This document shows positions 21,701 to 32,106 of a stretch of 64,000 nucleotides of DNA, one piece after another (within the stretch, counting starts at the first letter, position 1; each line of letters begins with the position of its first letter). The notes below the pieces were generated by a model. That model saw nothing but the letters and a program-made list of their open reading frames with translations. It ran no database searches and was not told the origin of the DNA. The stretch lies in assembly GCA_010015805.1 (NCBI GenBank), contig ML978133.1, forward strand, positions 372,001 through 436,000, given 5' to 3'. Source of the stretch: Rhizodiscina lignyota. Its lineage: Eukaryota; Ascomycota; Dothideomycetes; Aulographales; Rhizodiscinaceae. Position numbers and translations under genes: made by a program.

Positions 21701-23719
21701 AAGCTTAGTGTTCGCTCAAATGGGTCGGTCGCGGCTCGAACTATTTGCTGCGGGAAAAAGAGAAGGTGGTGAGGGGACGACGAATGGAAGCGGTGATCGT
21801 CGCGGGTCAACGAGACATAATAGAGGAGCAGACAATGCGAGATGCAGAGCTAGCGACGGGAGACATTGGCGCATTTCCAGTTCTAGAACTAGTGGATAGC
21901 TAGTTCAGAATGGTGCAAACGGGGCCTCGCATTCGAACTGTGTTTGAAATCCTTCATGAGCAGTCTTCCGGCCTGCCTTTTGGCTCTAAAAGTGGTCTGA
22001 GATGGCGGGCAGCGTTGTCAATAGCGGGGCATCTTTACTATCCTCTCTACTGGGCCTCGTCATGACGTCGGAAAATATCCAAATGTTTGTGCATTGGCAA
22101 ATGCAAGTGAGCCTCCCGGGATCCTCTCAAACCTGACGAATGTGTTTGGAGAGATACAGCGGTACCTGGCGGCTGGTAGGTCCAGTGGAGAAATCCTCAT
22201 TGCAACGCAAAAACGCACCTCGCTGCTGCTCGTCACCGAGGCAATGGTGATTCTGAATAACGGTTACTGTGCTCGGCTAAGTTCGCTTTTTCTGACACCT
22301 GCAACATGCTGCACCACGCTGTACCACACAGGGCCGGCCATGTAGGTCCCATGTGCGCTCGTATACGTCGCTACAGCTGTATGCAAGCAGAAAAACGGCT
22401 TTTGTTCCCCGCCGTACATAGCGGGAAGGTCTGACAGCTGTTGACTCGGGGGATGACGAAGCGATGAAGGGAAAAAAACGAACTGCTGCCGGAAGATTAT
22501 TACGAGTTGAATATTTGAGGCTCGGCTTGCGAATTTCCGGGCAGATTTGAGCCTCCTTTGGTACCGACAGAAACAAACGACGTCACTGATAAATGGGGTT
22601 TCCAAAGCGAGCGAATGACGAATACTTGATCGGGGCAACCGAGCGTGCGCAGGCCGTTCCTCAGTGCCCACCGAATAGCAATACAACCGCTCGGCAGGTG
22701 TGAAACGGCGAATCGTGGCTTCTGTGGAACCGTCTGAGACCAGAGCGAAAAGCGGGAACGCCAGTCCTGCAGGTGGTTCGAAAAAGCTGCTGGAAGCCGG
22801 GATGCTGCGAAGCGCCGCATGAGTTGCCGAGCATTCGCTGTGGAACGAGACAAAGACGATCTCACGCTATCGTGGGCCGTGGCTGTCGGGTTCAGCCTCA
22901 ATTCGGGCCTCTCCTGATGCCTGCCAGAGCGGCATCGAGGTCACAGTGCCACGCTCGTGGTGTCTCATCGTGGAGAAGGCCTGTTGAGGGGCGCGGGACT
23001 TTAGCTATTGGGTAATAGACTGTGGCCCATCCATCGGTTGCGGCGGCGGAGGCTGAATATGGGTAGGAAAATCAAGTCAGTGCTCATCTGCTAGCCGCAC
23101 AACGGGTTAGCAACGGTAGGTGTGGCAGGAGGAGGGTGGTTCGAGCGGCGTCATGGGTGTGAAGAAAAAATGGTGGCTGCGCGGGGTTGGGAATTTGGTG
23201 GCTGGACGCTCTTCTGCCTGCAGGCATTGGCGATCGCGACAAAGCTCTTCCATGCTGATGCTTGCCCATCGCCGTCAATTGTCCAGTCAGGCGACTGCTG
23301 ATTGCACAATGTCTGCAGAGTGGTGGCCAGTACAGCTTGCATTGCGCATTGGCGCCCTCCGCTCGCGGGATGCGCTTCCAAGGGCTGCTGTACTCTGTAC
23401 AATGGAGCATATATGCCCTCGCGACCCGCGCATCTCGCCCTTCCTTTCCCCTTGCATAGCTCATCTAAGCTCCTCAGTCCTCATTTCAATTGTGTGACCG
23501 AAGCTGCTTCCGTCAAGCATCTCTGCTTTCGTTACCGCGTGGACAACTCACTTCGGCCTCTCTCGTTCAAAAGGTCAATCACCATCCGCTGCAAACCGTG
23601 GTTCTCCCTCGCTCCCAGAATCAAACACGTGCAGCTAGGCGCAAGGCCAAAAGTTCCCAAATCTTCTCTGAGCCCAGTCTTCGTTATCCACATTCGAGTT
23701 CAGAAATCACGACAGGAAC
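18705..23719. other. 5-kb stretch without recognisable genes
   Basis: Only short overlapping ORFs (up to about 140 codons) on both strands, none with a domain, signal peptide or consistent exon structure I can defend. Base composition appears ordinary rather than AT-rich, so it does not look like strongly RIP-mutated DNA. The left end is the lipoxygenase promoter. The right end (from about 23450) is the CT-rich promoter and leader of the PIR gene. Two tatcgat motifs in inverted orientation lie near 20925 and 20985. Decayed mobile DNA is possible but no terminal repeats were seen. Confidence 0.4.
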
Positions 23720-25036
23720 ATGCAGCATACTCTCGCTCTCCTCGCCCTCGCGGCGTCCGCCATCGCCAATCCTATGCCCCAGGGTGTGACCTCTGTCATC
23801 TCTGCAGGATCTGCCCCATCAGGATGCGATGTTAGCCACTCGGGATCGTTTGCAATCACTGTGCAGAACGTTTCGAGCTCAAGCACCAAGCGCAGTATCG
23901 AAGAGGTGAGCTACAGCACTAAAACACCATTGAAATGAGTATTCTGGCTAACGTTTCTGTAGCGCCAAACCTCTGGTATCTTGACTCTTACTTTGGAAGA
24001 TGGCGTTCTGAAGGATCAAGCTGGCCGAACTGGCTACATCGCCAGCAACTTCCAGTTTCAGTTTGACAAGCCTCCACAGACTGGCGCCATCTTCACAGCG
24101 GGTTTCTCGCTTTGCTCCAATCAGTCACTAGCTCACGGTGGCTCCGCAATCTGGTACCAATGCAAGAGTGGAGACTTCTTTAACCTCTACGATAGGCACT
24201 GGGCCGCTCAGTGCAACGCCATCTACATCGAAGCCCTCCTCAGCGGTGGTAGCGAGACAACTGCTACTGCTACTGCTGCTGCCACTAGTGCTGCTGCTGG
24301 AGAGAAGACCGAAGGCCAACCCACCGCGACTACTGCAGTTACTGAGAAGCCGGAGGGCCAGCCTGCTGCGACCACTGCAGTAACTGAGAAGCCGGAAGGT
24401 CAACCTGCTGTTACGCAGATTACCGACGGCCAGCCGCAAGCTGTGACCCAGCTCTCTGATGGCCAGCCTCAAGGTCCTGCTCCCACGACCGGTGCTGTTT
24501 CCCAGATCTCCGACGGCCAACCGCAGGCTACCACTGCCGCTGCCGTTTCCCAGATCTCCGACGGTCAGCCGCAGGCTGCCTCAGGTACTCCCGTCTCCCA
24601 GATCTCTGATGGCCAGCCTCAGGCCGCCACTTCTGCCGCTGTCTCAGAAGCGCCAGAAGGCCAGCCTCAAGCTACGACTGCTTCTCCCGTCTCCCAGATT
24701 TCAGACGGTCAGCCGCAAGCTCCCACAGGCACTCCCGTCACCCAGATCTCAGACGGTCAGCCGCAAGCTCCCACAGGCACTCCCGTCACCCAGATCTCAG
24801 ACGGTCAGCCACAGGCTGCCACAGGTTCCCCAGTCTCGGAGGCATCAGAGGGACAACCTCAAGTTACGACCACCGCTGCCGCTGCAGGTACTGGATCTGT
24901 CACCCCCGCCAGCAACGGAACGTTCACTACGTCTGCTTCCCCTACCCTCTTCACTGGTGCTGCGGCGCCCGTCAGGCTGGGCCAGGAAATCCTTGGTGCC
25001 GCAATCGGCATCATGGGCGCCGTCGCGCTGCTGTAA
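23720..25036 (+). CDS. PIR-type covalently linked cell-wall protein with GPI-anchor signal
   Basis: Two exons, 23720..23905 and 23963..25036 (57-nt intron), encode 419 aa. A signal peptide (MQHTLALLALAASAIA) is followed by the four-cysteine domain normally found at the C-terminus of yeast PIR proteins (Cys36, 113, 129, 146; motifs DGVLKDQAGRTG, FQFQFDKPPQTGAIF and CKSGDFFNLYD). A possible Kex2 site (KR) lies near residue 58. Residues from about 195 to 380 hold 13 (D/E)GQP repeats of the SQISDGQPQ type; the Gln in this motif is the residue that forms the alkali-labile ester to beta-1,3-glucan in PIR proteins. A Ser/Thr-rich stretch and a hydrophobic tail (GAAIGIMGAVALL) suggest a GPI anchor. 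The protein would be bound in the wall by two routes. Confidence 0.9.
24307..24864 (+). repeat. Internal (D/E)GQP repeats of the PIR protein
   Basis: Thirteen in-frame copies centred on DGQPQ or EGQP, mostly spaced 14-18 codons. Two neighbouring copies (about 24690-24800, SDGQPQAPTGTPVTQI) are nearly identical at the DNA level, suggesting recent duplication and a locus likely to vary in length between strains. Confidence 0.85.
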
Positions 25037-25117
25037 GCACGCTACGGCGCTTTTTCGACTGTACTCAATTTCTTGGTAGAAATACCGGGTTGAAAGTGCA
25101 GCCACCATGACGACTCG

Positions 25118-25606
25118 TTAACGACGCTCATTACGACACATTCCTTTAGACTTGACCAGCATACTACGAATATCACTCACAGAACGAACATACCCGACAC
25201 CCCTGATCCCTTCCTCACGACATATGACATCAAGCGTGGAGCTAAAACAACTTGGAGGTTGCAATGGTGGGGTGGTGGGGTCAAGGTCGTCGTCAGCGCT
25301 TTCGCTGGGGCAACCTTCCATAATAGGCATAATCGGTGGACGGGAATAGGCACTTGGACTTGGCAAGAAAAAAGCTTGCACGGTTCGGAAATTGGAATCA
25401 GGTTGGATCGCGCTCCATGGGGAGCAGGGGATGGGATCAGGCATTGGCAACGGCATTTGCATGGGTCGCGCGGCGGGAGTGGCTTCGGGATTTTCTTTGC
25501 CGAACGCTAATCCTCCCGATCGATCGACCCCTTCAACATCTTCTTTTGGCCCGAACGGTTTGCAAAAGCCATTTCTAGCTTTGGTTTTTTTCCGGCTTTC
25601 GAGCAT
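25118..25606 (-). CDS. Doubtful hypothetical protein (162 aa)
   Basis: A single ATG-started frame with Pro-rich stretches (PMQMPLPMPDPIPCSPW), an acidic run (SADDDLDP) and no recognisable domain. It lies 81 bp from and convergent to the PIR gene and has no obvious intron. The composition is compatible with a small disordered protein, but an ORF of this length can arise by chance. Confidence 0.25.
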   Translation of the reverse strand: MLESRKKTKARNGFCKPFGPKEDVEGVDRSGGLAFGKENPEATPAARPMQMPLPMPDPIPCSPWSAIQPDSNFRTVQAFFLPSPSAYSRPPIMPIMEGCPSESADDDLDPTTPPLQPPSCFSSTLDVICREEGIRGVGYVRSVSDIRSMLVKSKGMCRNERR

Positions 25607-26080
25607 TCGACTGTCGATATTTCTAGTTGTCTATTGTGTAGTTAATTCTCAGCATTGGAGTGGCTTGGGAGGAGGCTTGGGTACTTGTACGACAGTAGTA
25701 ATGCATAATTGAGGGGGTTGGAAGATATCAATATTTCAGCATCTCCTGCCACTCTTCCTTCCACTCACTCCCTATTGTGACTGCGGAGTAATTATTTCAA
25801 TTTCCTGAAAGAGATGCCCTCAACTAATCATCCGCACTGATGAATGAATATAGCTGTGCTGCGGCTGCTAGTTTGGGGAACACTATGGAATGTGGGTGAT
25901 AGCGCTACATAATGGTTTTCATCAAGAGTTGAAATATTTCATAATTGCCATTTAGTTGCTCGAATTGAATATAGAGTTATTCCTATGCCAAAGTCAAAAC
26001 GCCTTCCCATTGTTTTCAAGATAACACCACCTCATACGCAGAGGGCTCGTCGCGCTCAACCAAGTCGACGCCCGTGGAGG
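25607..26080. other. Intergenic, 474 bp
   Basis: A/T-rich sequence with no supported feature, downstream of the F-box-like gene at 26081. Confidence 0.35.
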
Positions 26081-26869
26081 CTAGACCTCTTCGGTGACCA
26101 CTCCCAACATCGCCTCAGTTTGCCTAGTGGCCATACCTCGCAATGGTGCGAGTTGCGCGGCCAACGATCGCAGCGCAATCACATCCACCGCTGGGTCCTT
26201 ACCCTCAGAGCCGAATCGCAGCTCAACCTCAGGACCAGTGTTCTGTATCACCTGGCATAACACACCAAGCAACCACGGACTCTCTTTGTGCAGCATTTCC
26301 AGATCTCCCGCTGGACCTTGCATCCTCATTCTAGGGAGTTTGAAGAGAATCTCAAGTGTCGTGAGTCCAGTGATATCGCTGAGTCCAGCCCAGTCAACAC
26401 TAGCCCTAGGGATGCGAACGGAAGAAACGGCTCCGATGACGACTGTCAGGTGAGAAAGACGACGGTAGGCGAAGTTTGTGGGAAAGACGCGCCAGAGCGG
26501 GAGAACCGGGGGCAAGCCATTGTGATAGACGTGTGCTAAATGGTAACTAACTATGTCATACTGCCGAAGATCGATTTCCACCGTAAATCTGTTTGATTTG
26601 AAGAATGCTGCTACTGCTTCGCGAAGCAGTTGCTTTGATGCCGAGAGCGGACGCCAGTTCAGGGGAAGGAATGAGGTCGTCGGAGGTTCGTCTGCAAAAG
26701 TCTTCTTGATCAGAAGCGGGCCGTTGTCTACAACCAAATAATCATAGATAAGCAGACGAACCTCCGCTGGGAGCTCGAAGAAGTCCAGCGGCTTGAATCT
26801 TGCCCGTTTCCTGAGGATATTAGCAACAATTACAACTGCAGTAAGCTCAACTTACTCATCGTCACTCAT
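26081..26869 (-). CDS. F-box-like hypothetical protein (247 aa)
   Basis: Two exons: a 14-nt first exon 26869..26856 (MSDD plus two bases) and 26810..26081, with a 45-nt intron (GTAAGT donor, CCTCAG acceptor). Splicing gives MSDDEKRARFKPLDFFELP followed by AEVRLLIYDYL, the F-box-like LPxEVRxxIYDYL start of a large ascomycete family of unknown function. The rest lacks a known domain. It resembles short structural proteins that compare to neighbours only in their N-terminal motif. Without the tiny first exon there is no upstream ATG in frame, which supports the splice model. Confidence 0.75.
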
Positions 26870-27883
26870 GCCACTCGTGTGACACCGAGACCACCTAGCC
26901 ATCCTACTTGGGGTGCTGCGTAGATTCCAAGGTCCAATATGCACCCGTAGAACAGCTGCGTTGGAAGCGAGAGTCTCTTTATGGAACCAAGTATCGTAAT
27001 CACGGTATGACCACCTATAGCGCAGGAGTAGACCGTACGGGATCCTGACCGAATGTGAGACATTATGCAGGCAGCACTATCTCTGTAAACATGTTTACTT
27101 ACTTTGGTAGAATAACGTTCCTCTGGCGCGCGTCCCTGAAGTACATGGGTGCCATCTTGTGGAGCTCGATCGATGTCAATGGCTGTTTATCAGAAGGGGG
27201 TGGGTCGCCTTTATATAGTTCCAAAAAGAAGTATCATGCGTCCCTGCACGTGTCGGGAAGAAGGTGAAATTTGCCTGTGATGTGAAGAGAGAGCGCACAG
27301 CAAAGCAAGGCATTGTCGATGAAACAGCGGCGTGATGCTAACGTTGTGTAAAGTGAAAGTGTCGAGTCGTTTATTCGGCAGGAGAGATAGAACTGATACT
27401 CAAAACGAAAGCCCTTCAACACATTCCCATTCAACTGGGTCCTCACATATCGACAAAGGAGTGGTAAATAATTCGGATATCGCCGGTTGTACTGGCTTGA
27501 GCTTTGCGTTTTGGGTGATAAAGGTGGAATCCACCATATTTCTGTATATGTTTATGATATCAAACGTGATGAGAATGGAATGTAGAGTATCAAATAACAT
27601 GGGATCCGTGAAATTGAATACCTTCGGGAGTGCTTCACTGGAAGAATCTCAGTGAGACAACCACTAGCAGCGAAAACTCTAGTAGATACTCTAGAGAGGT
27701 CCTCTTGACTGGGAAACCTGGATATCGAAAAGTCATTGTGACAGATGCCTAGGAAATCCGGTCAAATATCACAAATGGGAAACGTTATCTTTGGGGTTTG
27801 TCGAGCAGAGACTGCAGATTCCAAAGTATAACACACTACGTGCTGTGACATCTTAAACGACGACATTATTCGTCGACTCACAG
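26870..27883. other. Intergenic, about 1 kb
   Basis: Upstream region of the F-box-like gene and 3' flank of MIX23. It contains short ORFs only. The part 27100-27850 is A/T-leaning and shows nothing I recognise. Confidence 0.35.
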
Positions 27884-28545
27884 TCACGATTTTCCCTCCT
27901 CTTGGTCCCTTTGCCATCGATTATATTCATCCTCCCATCCGTCTGCTCCATTTCCATTTCCGCATCTTTCTCTCACGAGCCCCCATGTCCTCGCTCTTAT
28001 TATCTTCTCCACTCCTTGCTCATTTCTTAACAACCCAGCCAAGCTTTCCGTCCGTGCTTCTCTTGGGAAATATCTACCAGAGTATGGATCTAATCTCTCG
28101 TTTACTATCCGCTCTCGTGCTCTTGCGCTCTCAACCTCCCGCAAGAGAGAATCAGGATCTTCAGGATCAGGGGAGGTCGCAACTGACGTGCAGTACGTCA
28201 GGACGTCTGATCGTACTTGCCAGCTGGGGAAAAGGACTTGCTTCTTGAAGCTGTCGCAGGCGGTTGGATTGATGCGGCGCGGCATTGAGGGAGGTAATGA
28301 CGGACGAGAGAAAGTCGAGTCCGGGTCAAATCGAGAGCTCGTGCCGGGCGTGAGGAGGGCATTTAGATGCTGGGTGATGCTATCGTCTATTGTTCCTCTT
28401 GATATTCGAAGGAAATCTACCCATGGGAGTTAGTCGGTGCGCAGAGCTTGGCCGTAACAGTGCATAGTGGTAACCTACCCCTTAATGCTGTCTGGTTAAA
28501 GCAAAATTGAGGTGTCAGTTCCGGTAATGATGAAGGTCGAGACAT
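27884..28545 (-). CDS. MIX23: MIX23 / caffeine-induced death protein 2 (Cid2) family
   Basis: Two exons, 28545..28479 and 28416..27884 (62-nt intron, GTAGGT donor), encode 199 aa. The family is recognised from CFNQTALRDFLRISRGTIDDSI at the N-terminus, then CDSFKKQVLFPSWQVRSDVLTYC, then RERIVNERLDPYSGRYFPRE and RNEQGVEKIIRARTWG. Family members are small cysteine-containing mitochondrial intermembrane-space proteins that support import; cysteines here are at 15, 76, 98 and 174. I chose MSRPSSLP (28545) because it is the first ATG giving the conserved start; an ATG at 28782 would add 79 unrelated residues. The gene is divergent from DNA ligase I across 512 bp. Confidence 0.88.
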
Positions 28546-29057
28546 GTCTCTATCCTTTCTCGGACGAGACCGTCGAGTTGGCTCTGCCGGCGCTTCTTCT
28601 TCTGAGTCTGCTGGCAAAGCAGCACTCCGTTTCCAGAATAACCAAGCCGTATTTGCGTCTCGAGGGGATTTCGACCCCTTTATGTGCTCGTGAGTCGTGC
28701 GCAATGAATTATTGAGGGTGGGTCTGGACACACTATGTGCACATGTAGGCAGATGGCTCTTGCAGGGATTCGACGACGTCACGGCCCGCAGGCGTCGTCG
28801 ACGCGCCTAAGACGCGCTCCGCGAGCACCGTATTAGGCAACATCCACACTTCCGCGTACAAAATCTCTGACAACTCACCCTCTTGCCTACGTCTTCCTCT
28901 CTGGCCGCGTGCCTGTGCTATGAAATTGTATCCCAATCTCTGGCGTTCTTCAATACTAAGTCAGAGGCCCCTCCCACTGCGTCTCTTTCCTCAACACGTC
29001 CGCCGGCACGGGTCTTGTGATACTCGCACTTTTGTAACAGCATTGTTCAATTACACG
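28546..29057. promoter_or_regulatory. Shared divergent promoter, MIX23 / CDC9
   Basis: This region holds an 8-bp inverted repeat, CGACGACG (28771-28778) and CGTCGTCG (28793-28800), that overlaps ACGTCA. Immediately after come two ACGCGC hexamers at 28801 and 28812. ACGCG is the core of MluI cell-cycle boxes, which control DNA ligase I in budding yeast. Regulation here is inferred. Confidence 0.5.
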
Positions 29058-32027
29058 ATGTCTGGCAAACAAGCAACGCTAGGGTATGTCAAATCTAGCC
29101 AACAGACTCTGGGGTATGCGGCGATCGATGGCTGCCGTCAATCGCGTTCAGTGCTGACCGTGACTGCAGAAAGTTCTTTGGCCGGGCCGATGGCGTCAAA
29201 TCGTCAAAGCCACAGCAGTCGACATTAGCGTTCAAGAAGAAGGACGAGAAGAAGGAGCAGAAGGTGAAAGAGGAGGAGCACGAGGAAGCGGAATTGCCAA
29301 AGCAGAATGGCAACGGCAAACATGACGCGGATCAAGAGGACGTGGAGATGGGCGATGAGGACGCGACAGTGAAGACAGAAGAAGCTGGTACAGACACCAC
29401 CAGTGAGGAGGAGGGAAAGGGCACCAATGGTAAGCTATAAAAGCTCTCTGCCTAACTTTAAACCTTACCTCAACAACTTCACTGGCAACATTTACTCACG
29501 AAATGCAACTTCGATCAGGCAAGGTTTCGGTTGAAAATGCCGCTTCAAAGAAGCGCATGATACTTGAAGCTGACGATGAACCTCCTTCGAAGCGTCAAAA
29601 GCCGACCACTGCTCCGAAGAAGCCGGCTGCAGCAAGCAAGCAGAACGCGTCGCCCAAGTCTAGTGATAAGAAATCGAAGGTGAAGCAGGAGAAGCCACCC
29701 ACACCACAAAAAAAGGCACCGGCCAACAAAAGGAAGAAAGCTGTCATCGAAGATGAGGAGGATGACCTTGATAATGATGCAAATGAGGACCTCCCTAAGA
29801 AGGCGAGCACCAAGCGTGCAGTGGAATCTCCTGCATCTGATAATGAGTCACTTGCGGAGCAAGATGAAGCAGAGGACTCCGAAGAGGATGAGAAGCCCGA
29901 AGTGGCTGCGAAGGCTCGTGAAAAAGTCCAGTCTACTCTCAAGGCAAGCAGCAAAGATCCTTATCCGGACTGGAAGGCCGGCGATCCAGTGCCATATGCG
30001 GCTCTCTGCACTACCTTCTCCAAGATCGAGATGACCACGAAGAGGCTCGAGATCCTGGCGCATTGTTCACTCTTCCTACGACAAGTGTTGCGCTTAACGC
30101 CTGATGACCTCCTGCCGACGATTTTGCTCATGATCAACAAGCTGGCGGCGGATTATGCAGGCATTGAGCTTGGCATTGGCGAGTCGCTCATCATGAAGGC
30201 GATTGGAGAGACCACTGGAAGAAGTTTGCAGGTCATCAAATCAGACCAAAACGAAATAGGCGATCTTGGTCTTGTTGCGGCCAAGAGCAGGTCCAACCAG
30301 CGCACGATGTTCAAACCTAAACCATTGACAGTGAGAGGCGTCCACGAAGGATTGATGCAAATTGCTATCATCGAAGGACAAGGAGCTCAAGCTCGCAAGA
30401 TTGGAGGCATCAAGAAACTCCTCGCGGCAGCGGATGTTGAGACTGCAGGCAAAGGCACCAAAGGAGTAGACATCACCAAGAACAAGGGCGGTCCAAGTGA
30501 GGCAAAATTCATCGTTCGAACTCTGGAAGGCAAACTTCGACTTGGTCTTGCGGACAAGACCGTTCTGGTTGCTTTGGCTCAGGCAGTCGTTGTTCACGAG
30601 GTTTTACAGCAGGGTAACAAAGTGCCCAGCACGGAGCAGCTTGCTAAAGGCGAAACGACGCTCAAGTCAGTGTACAGGTATGTATCTGCCCCTTTCGCTA
30701 ATACATAGGTTGCTGACGTTGGCTTAGTGAATTGCCTAGCTACGAAGTCATTATTCCAGCCATTCTCAAGCACGGACTGTCCCATCTCAAGGAGAACTGC
30801 AAGCTCCAGGCAGGCGTGCCACTCAAACCTATGCTTGCGAAACCGACAAAGTCCATTACGGAAGTGCTTGATCGCTTCGAAGGCAAGCACTTTACTTGTG
30901 AGTACAAGTATGACGGCGAGCGTGCACAAATTCACTTCGTTTCACACGACTCCGCCGAACAGTACGCTACTGCCGCGCCCAAAGAAGGCAAGACGGAGAA
31001 GGGCATATCAAACATCTTCTCCCGTAATTCCGAGGACTTGAGCAAGAAATACCCCGATATCCTCGCGAAGCTTCCGACCTGGGTTAAGGACGGCACGAAG
31101 AGCTTTGTTCTGGATTGTGAGACCGTTGCCTGGGACATGGTAGAGAAGAAGGTGCTGCCGTTCCAGCAGCTCATGACACGGAAGAGGAAGGACGTGAAAG
31201 TCGAGGATGTCAAGGTCAAAGTCTGTGTCTTCGCATTCGATCTGCTCTTCCTGAATGGCGAGGCACTCGTGAACAAGTCCTTCCGCGAGCGCCGCGAGCT
31301 CCTTCACGAATCTTTCAAGCCCGCGGAAGGTGAGTTTGCTTTCGCTACCTTCGGCAACACCGACCAGCTCGAAGAGATCCAGACTCTGCTTGACGAGAGT
31401 GTCAAAGCCTCCTGCGAAGGCCTCATGGTCAAGATGCTTGACGGTCCCGAGTCTTCATACGAGCCCAGCCGCCGCAGTCAGAACTGGCTGAAGGTCAAGA
31501 AGGACTATCTCTCCGGCGTCGGCGATTCTCTTGACTTGGTTGTCCTGGGCGCGTACTACGGCAAGGGCAAGCGCACTTCTTGGTACGGTGCCTTCTTGCT
31601 TGCATGCTGGAACCCGAAAACACAGAATTACGAAACAGTTTGTAACATCGGAACTGGCTTCTCCGAAGCCATCCTCGAGACCCTGCACGAAGAACTCGGA
31701 AATCATGTCATTGACAAGCCGAAGCCGTACTACAGCCACTCGGCTGGAAACAAAGATCAACCAGATGTTTGGTTCGAAGACAAATTCGTCTGGGAAGTGA
31801 AGACCGCAGATCTCACCCTCAGTCCAAGATACAAGGCGGCAGCGAATGAGATATTGAGTTCTGGTGGAAAAGGCGTGAGCCTGCGCTTCCCACGCTTCAT
31901 CAAGCAGCGTGATGATAAAAAGCCCGAAGAAGCGACGAGCAGTGGACAAATTGCGGAAATGTATCAGAAGCAAGAGAGCGTGGCGAAGAACAAGGGTCCG
32001 AGTGTGGACGATGACTTTGAATATTAA
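29058..32027 (+). CDS. CDC9: DNA ligase I (ATP-dependent)
   Basis: Four exons, 29058..29083, 29170..29429, 29519..30677 and 30728..32027 (introns 86, 89 and 50 nt), encode 914 aa. The enzyme seals nicks between Okazaki fragments and in repair. Exons 1 and 2 join to form QATLGKFFGR, a PCNA-binding PIP box at the very N-terminus. A long acidic/basic disordered region (to about residue 240) with nuclear-localisation-like clusters (PPSKRQK, NKRKK) follows, then the helical DNA-binding domain. Catalytic motifs are visible: I, EYKYDGER (adenylated Lys542); III, FVLDCETVAWD; IIIa, CVFAFDLLFLNG; IV, EGLMVKML; V, WLKVKKDYL. The third splice joins SVYS to ELPSYE. The 3' end lies 79 bp from the convergent GNAT gene. 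Confidence 0.95.
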
Positions 32028-32106
32028 CTTTGCGCGGACAGAGGATGAGGAAGCATCGCGGCGTTCTGTGGGAGAAGGTATAATTTTTTGCTAAAATGGC
32101 TCTTTG

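Noticed and set aside
22264-22901. 133-140-codon minus-strand ORFs in the gene-poor block
   Set aside because: No family resemblance; neighbouring frames of similar length overlap them, as expected by chance.
18705-23719. RIP-degraded transposon as explanation for the gene-poor block
   Set aside because: The sequence is not visibly AT-rich, and I saw no terminal repeats, target duplications or transposase fragments.
28640-28700. GGGATTTCGACCCC-like sequence resembling a tRNA T-arm
   Set aside because: No matching acceptor stem, A-box or anticodon arm could be folded around it.
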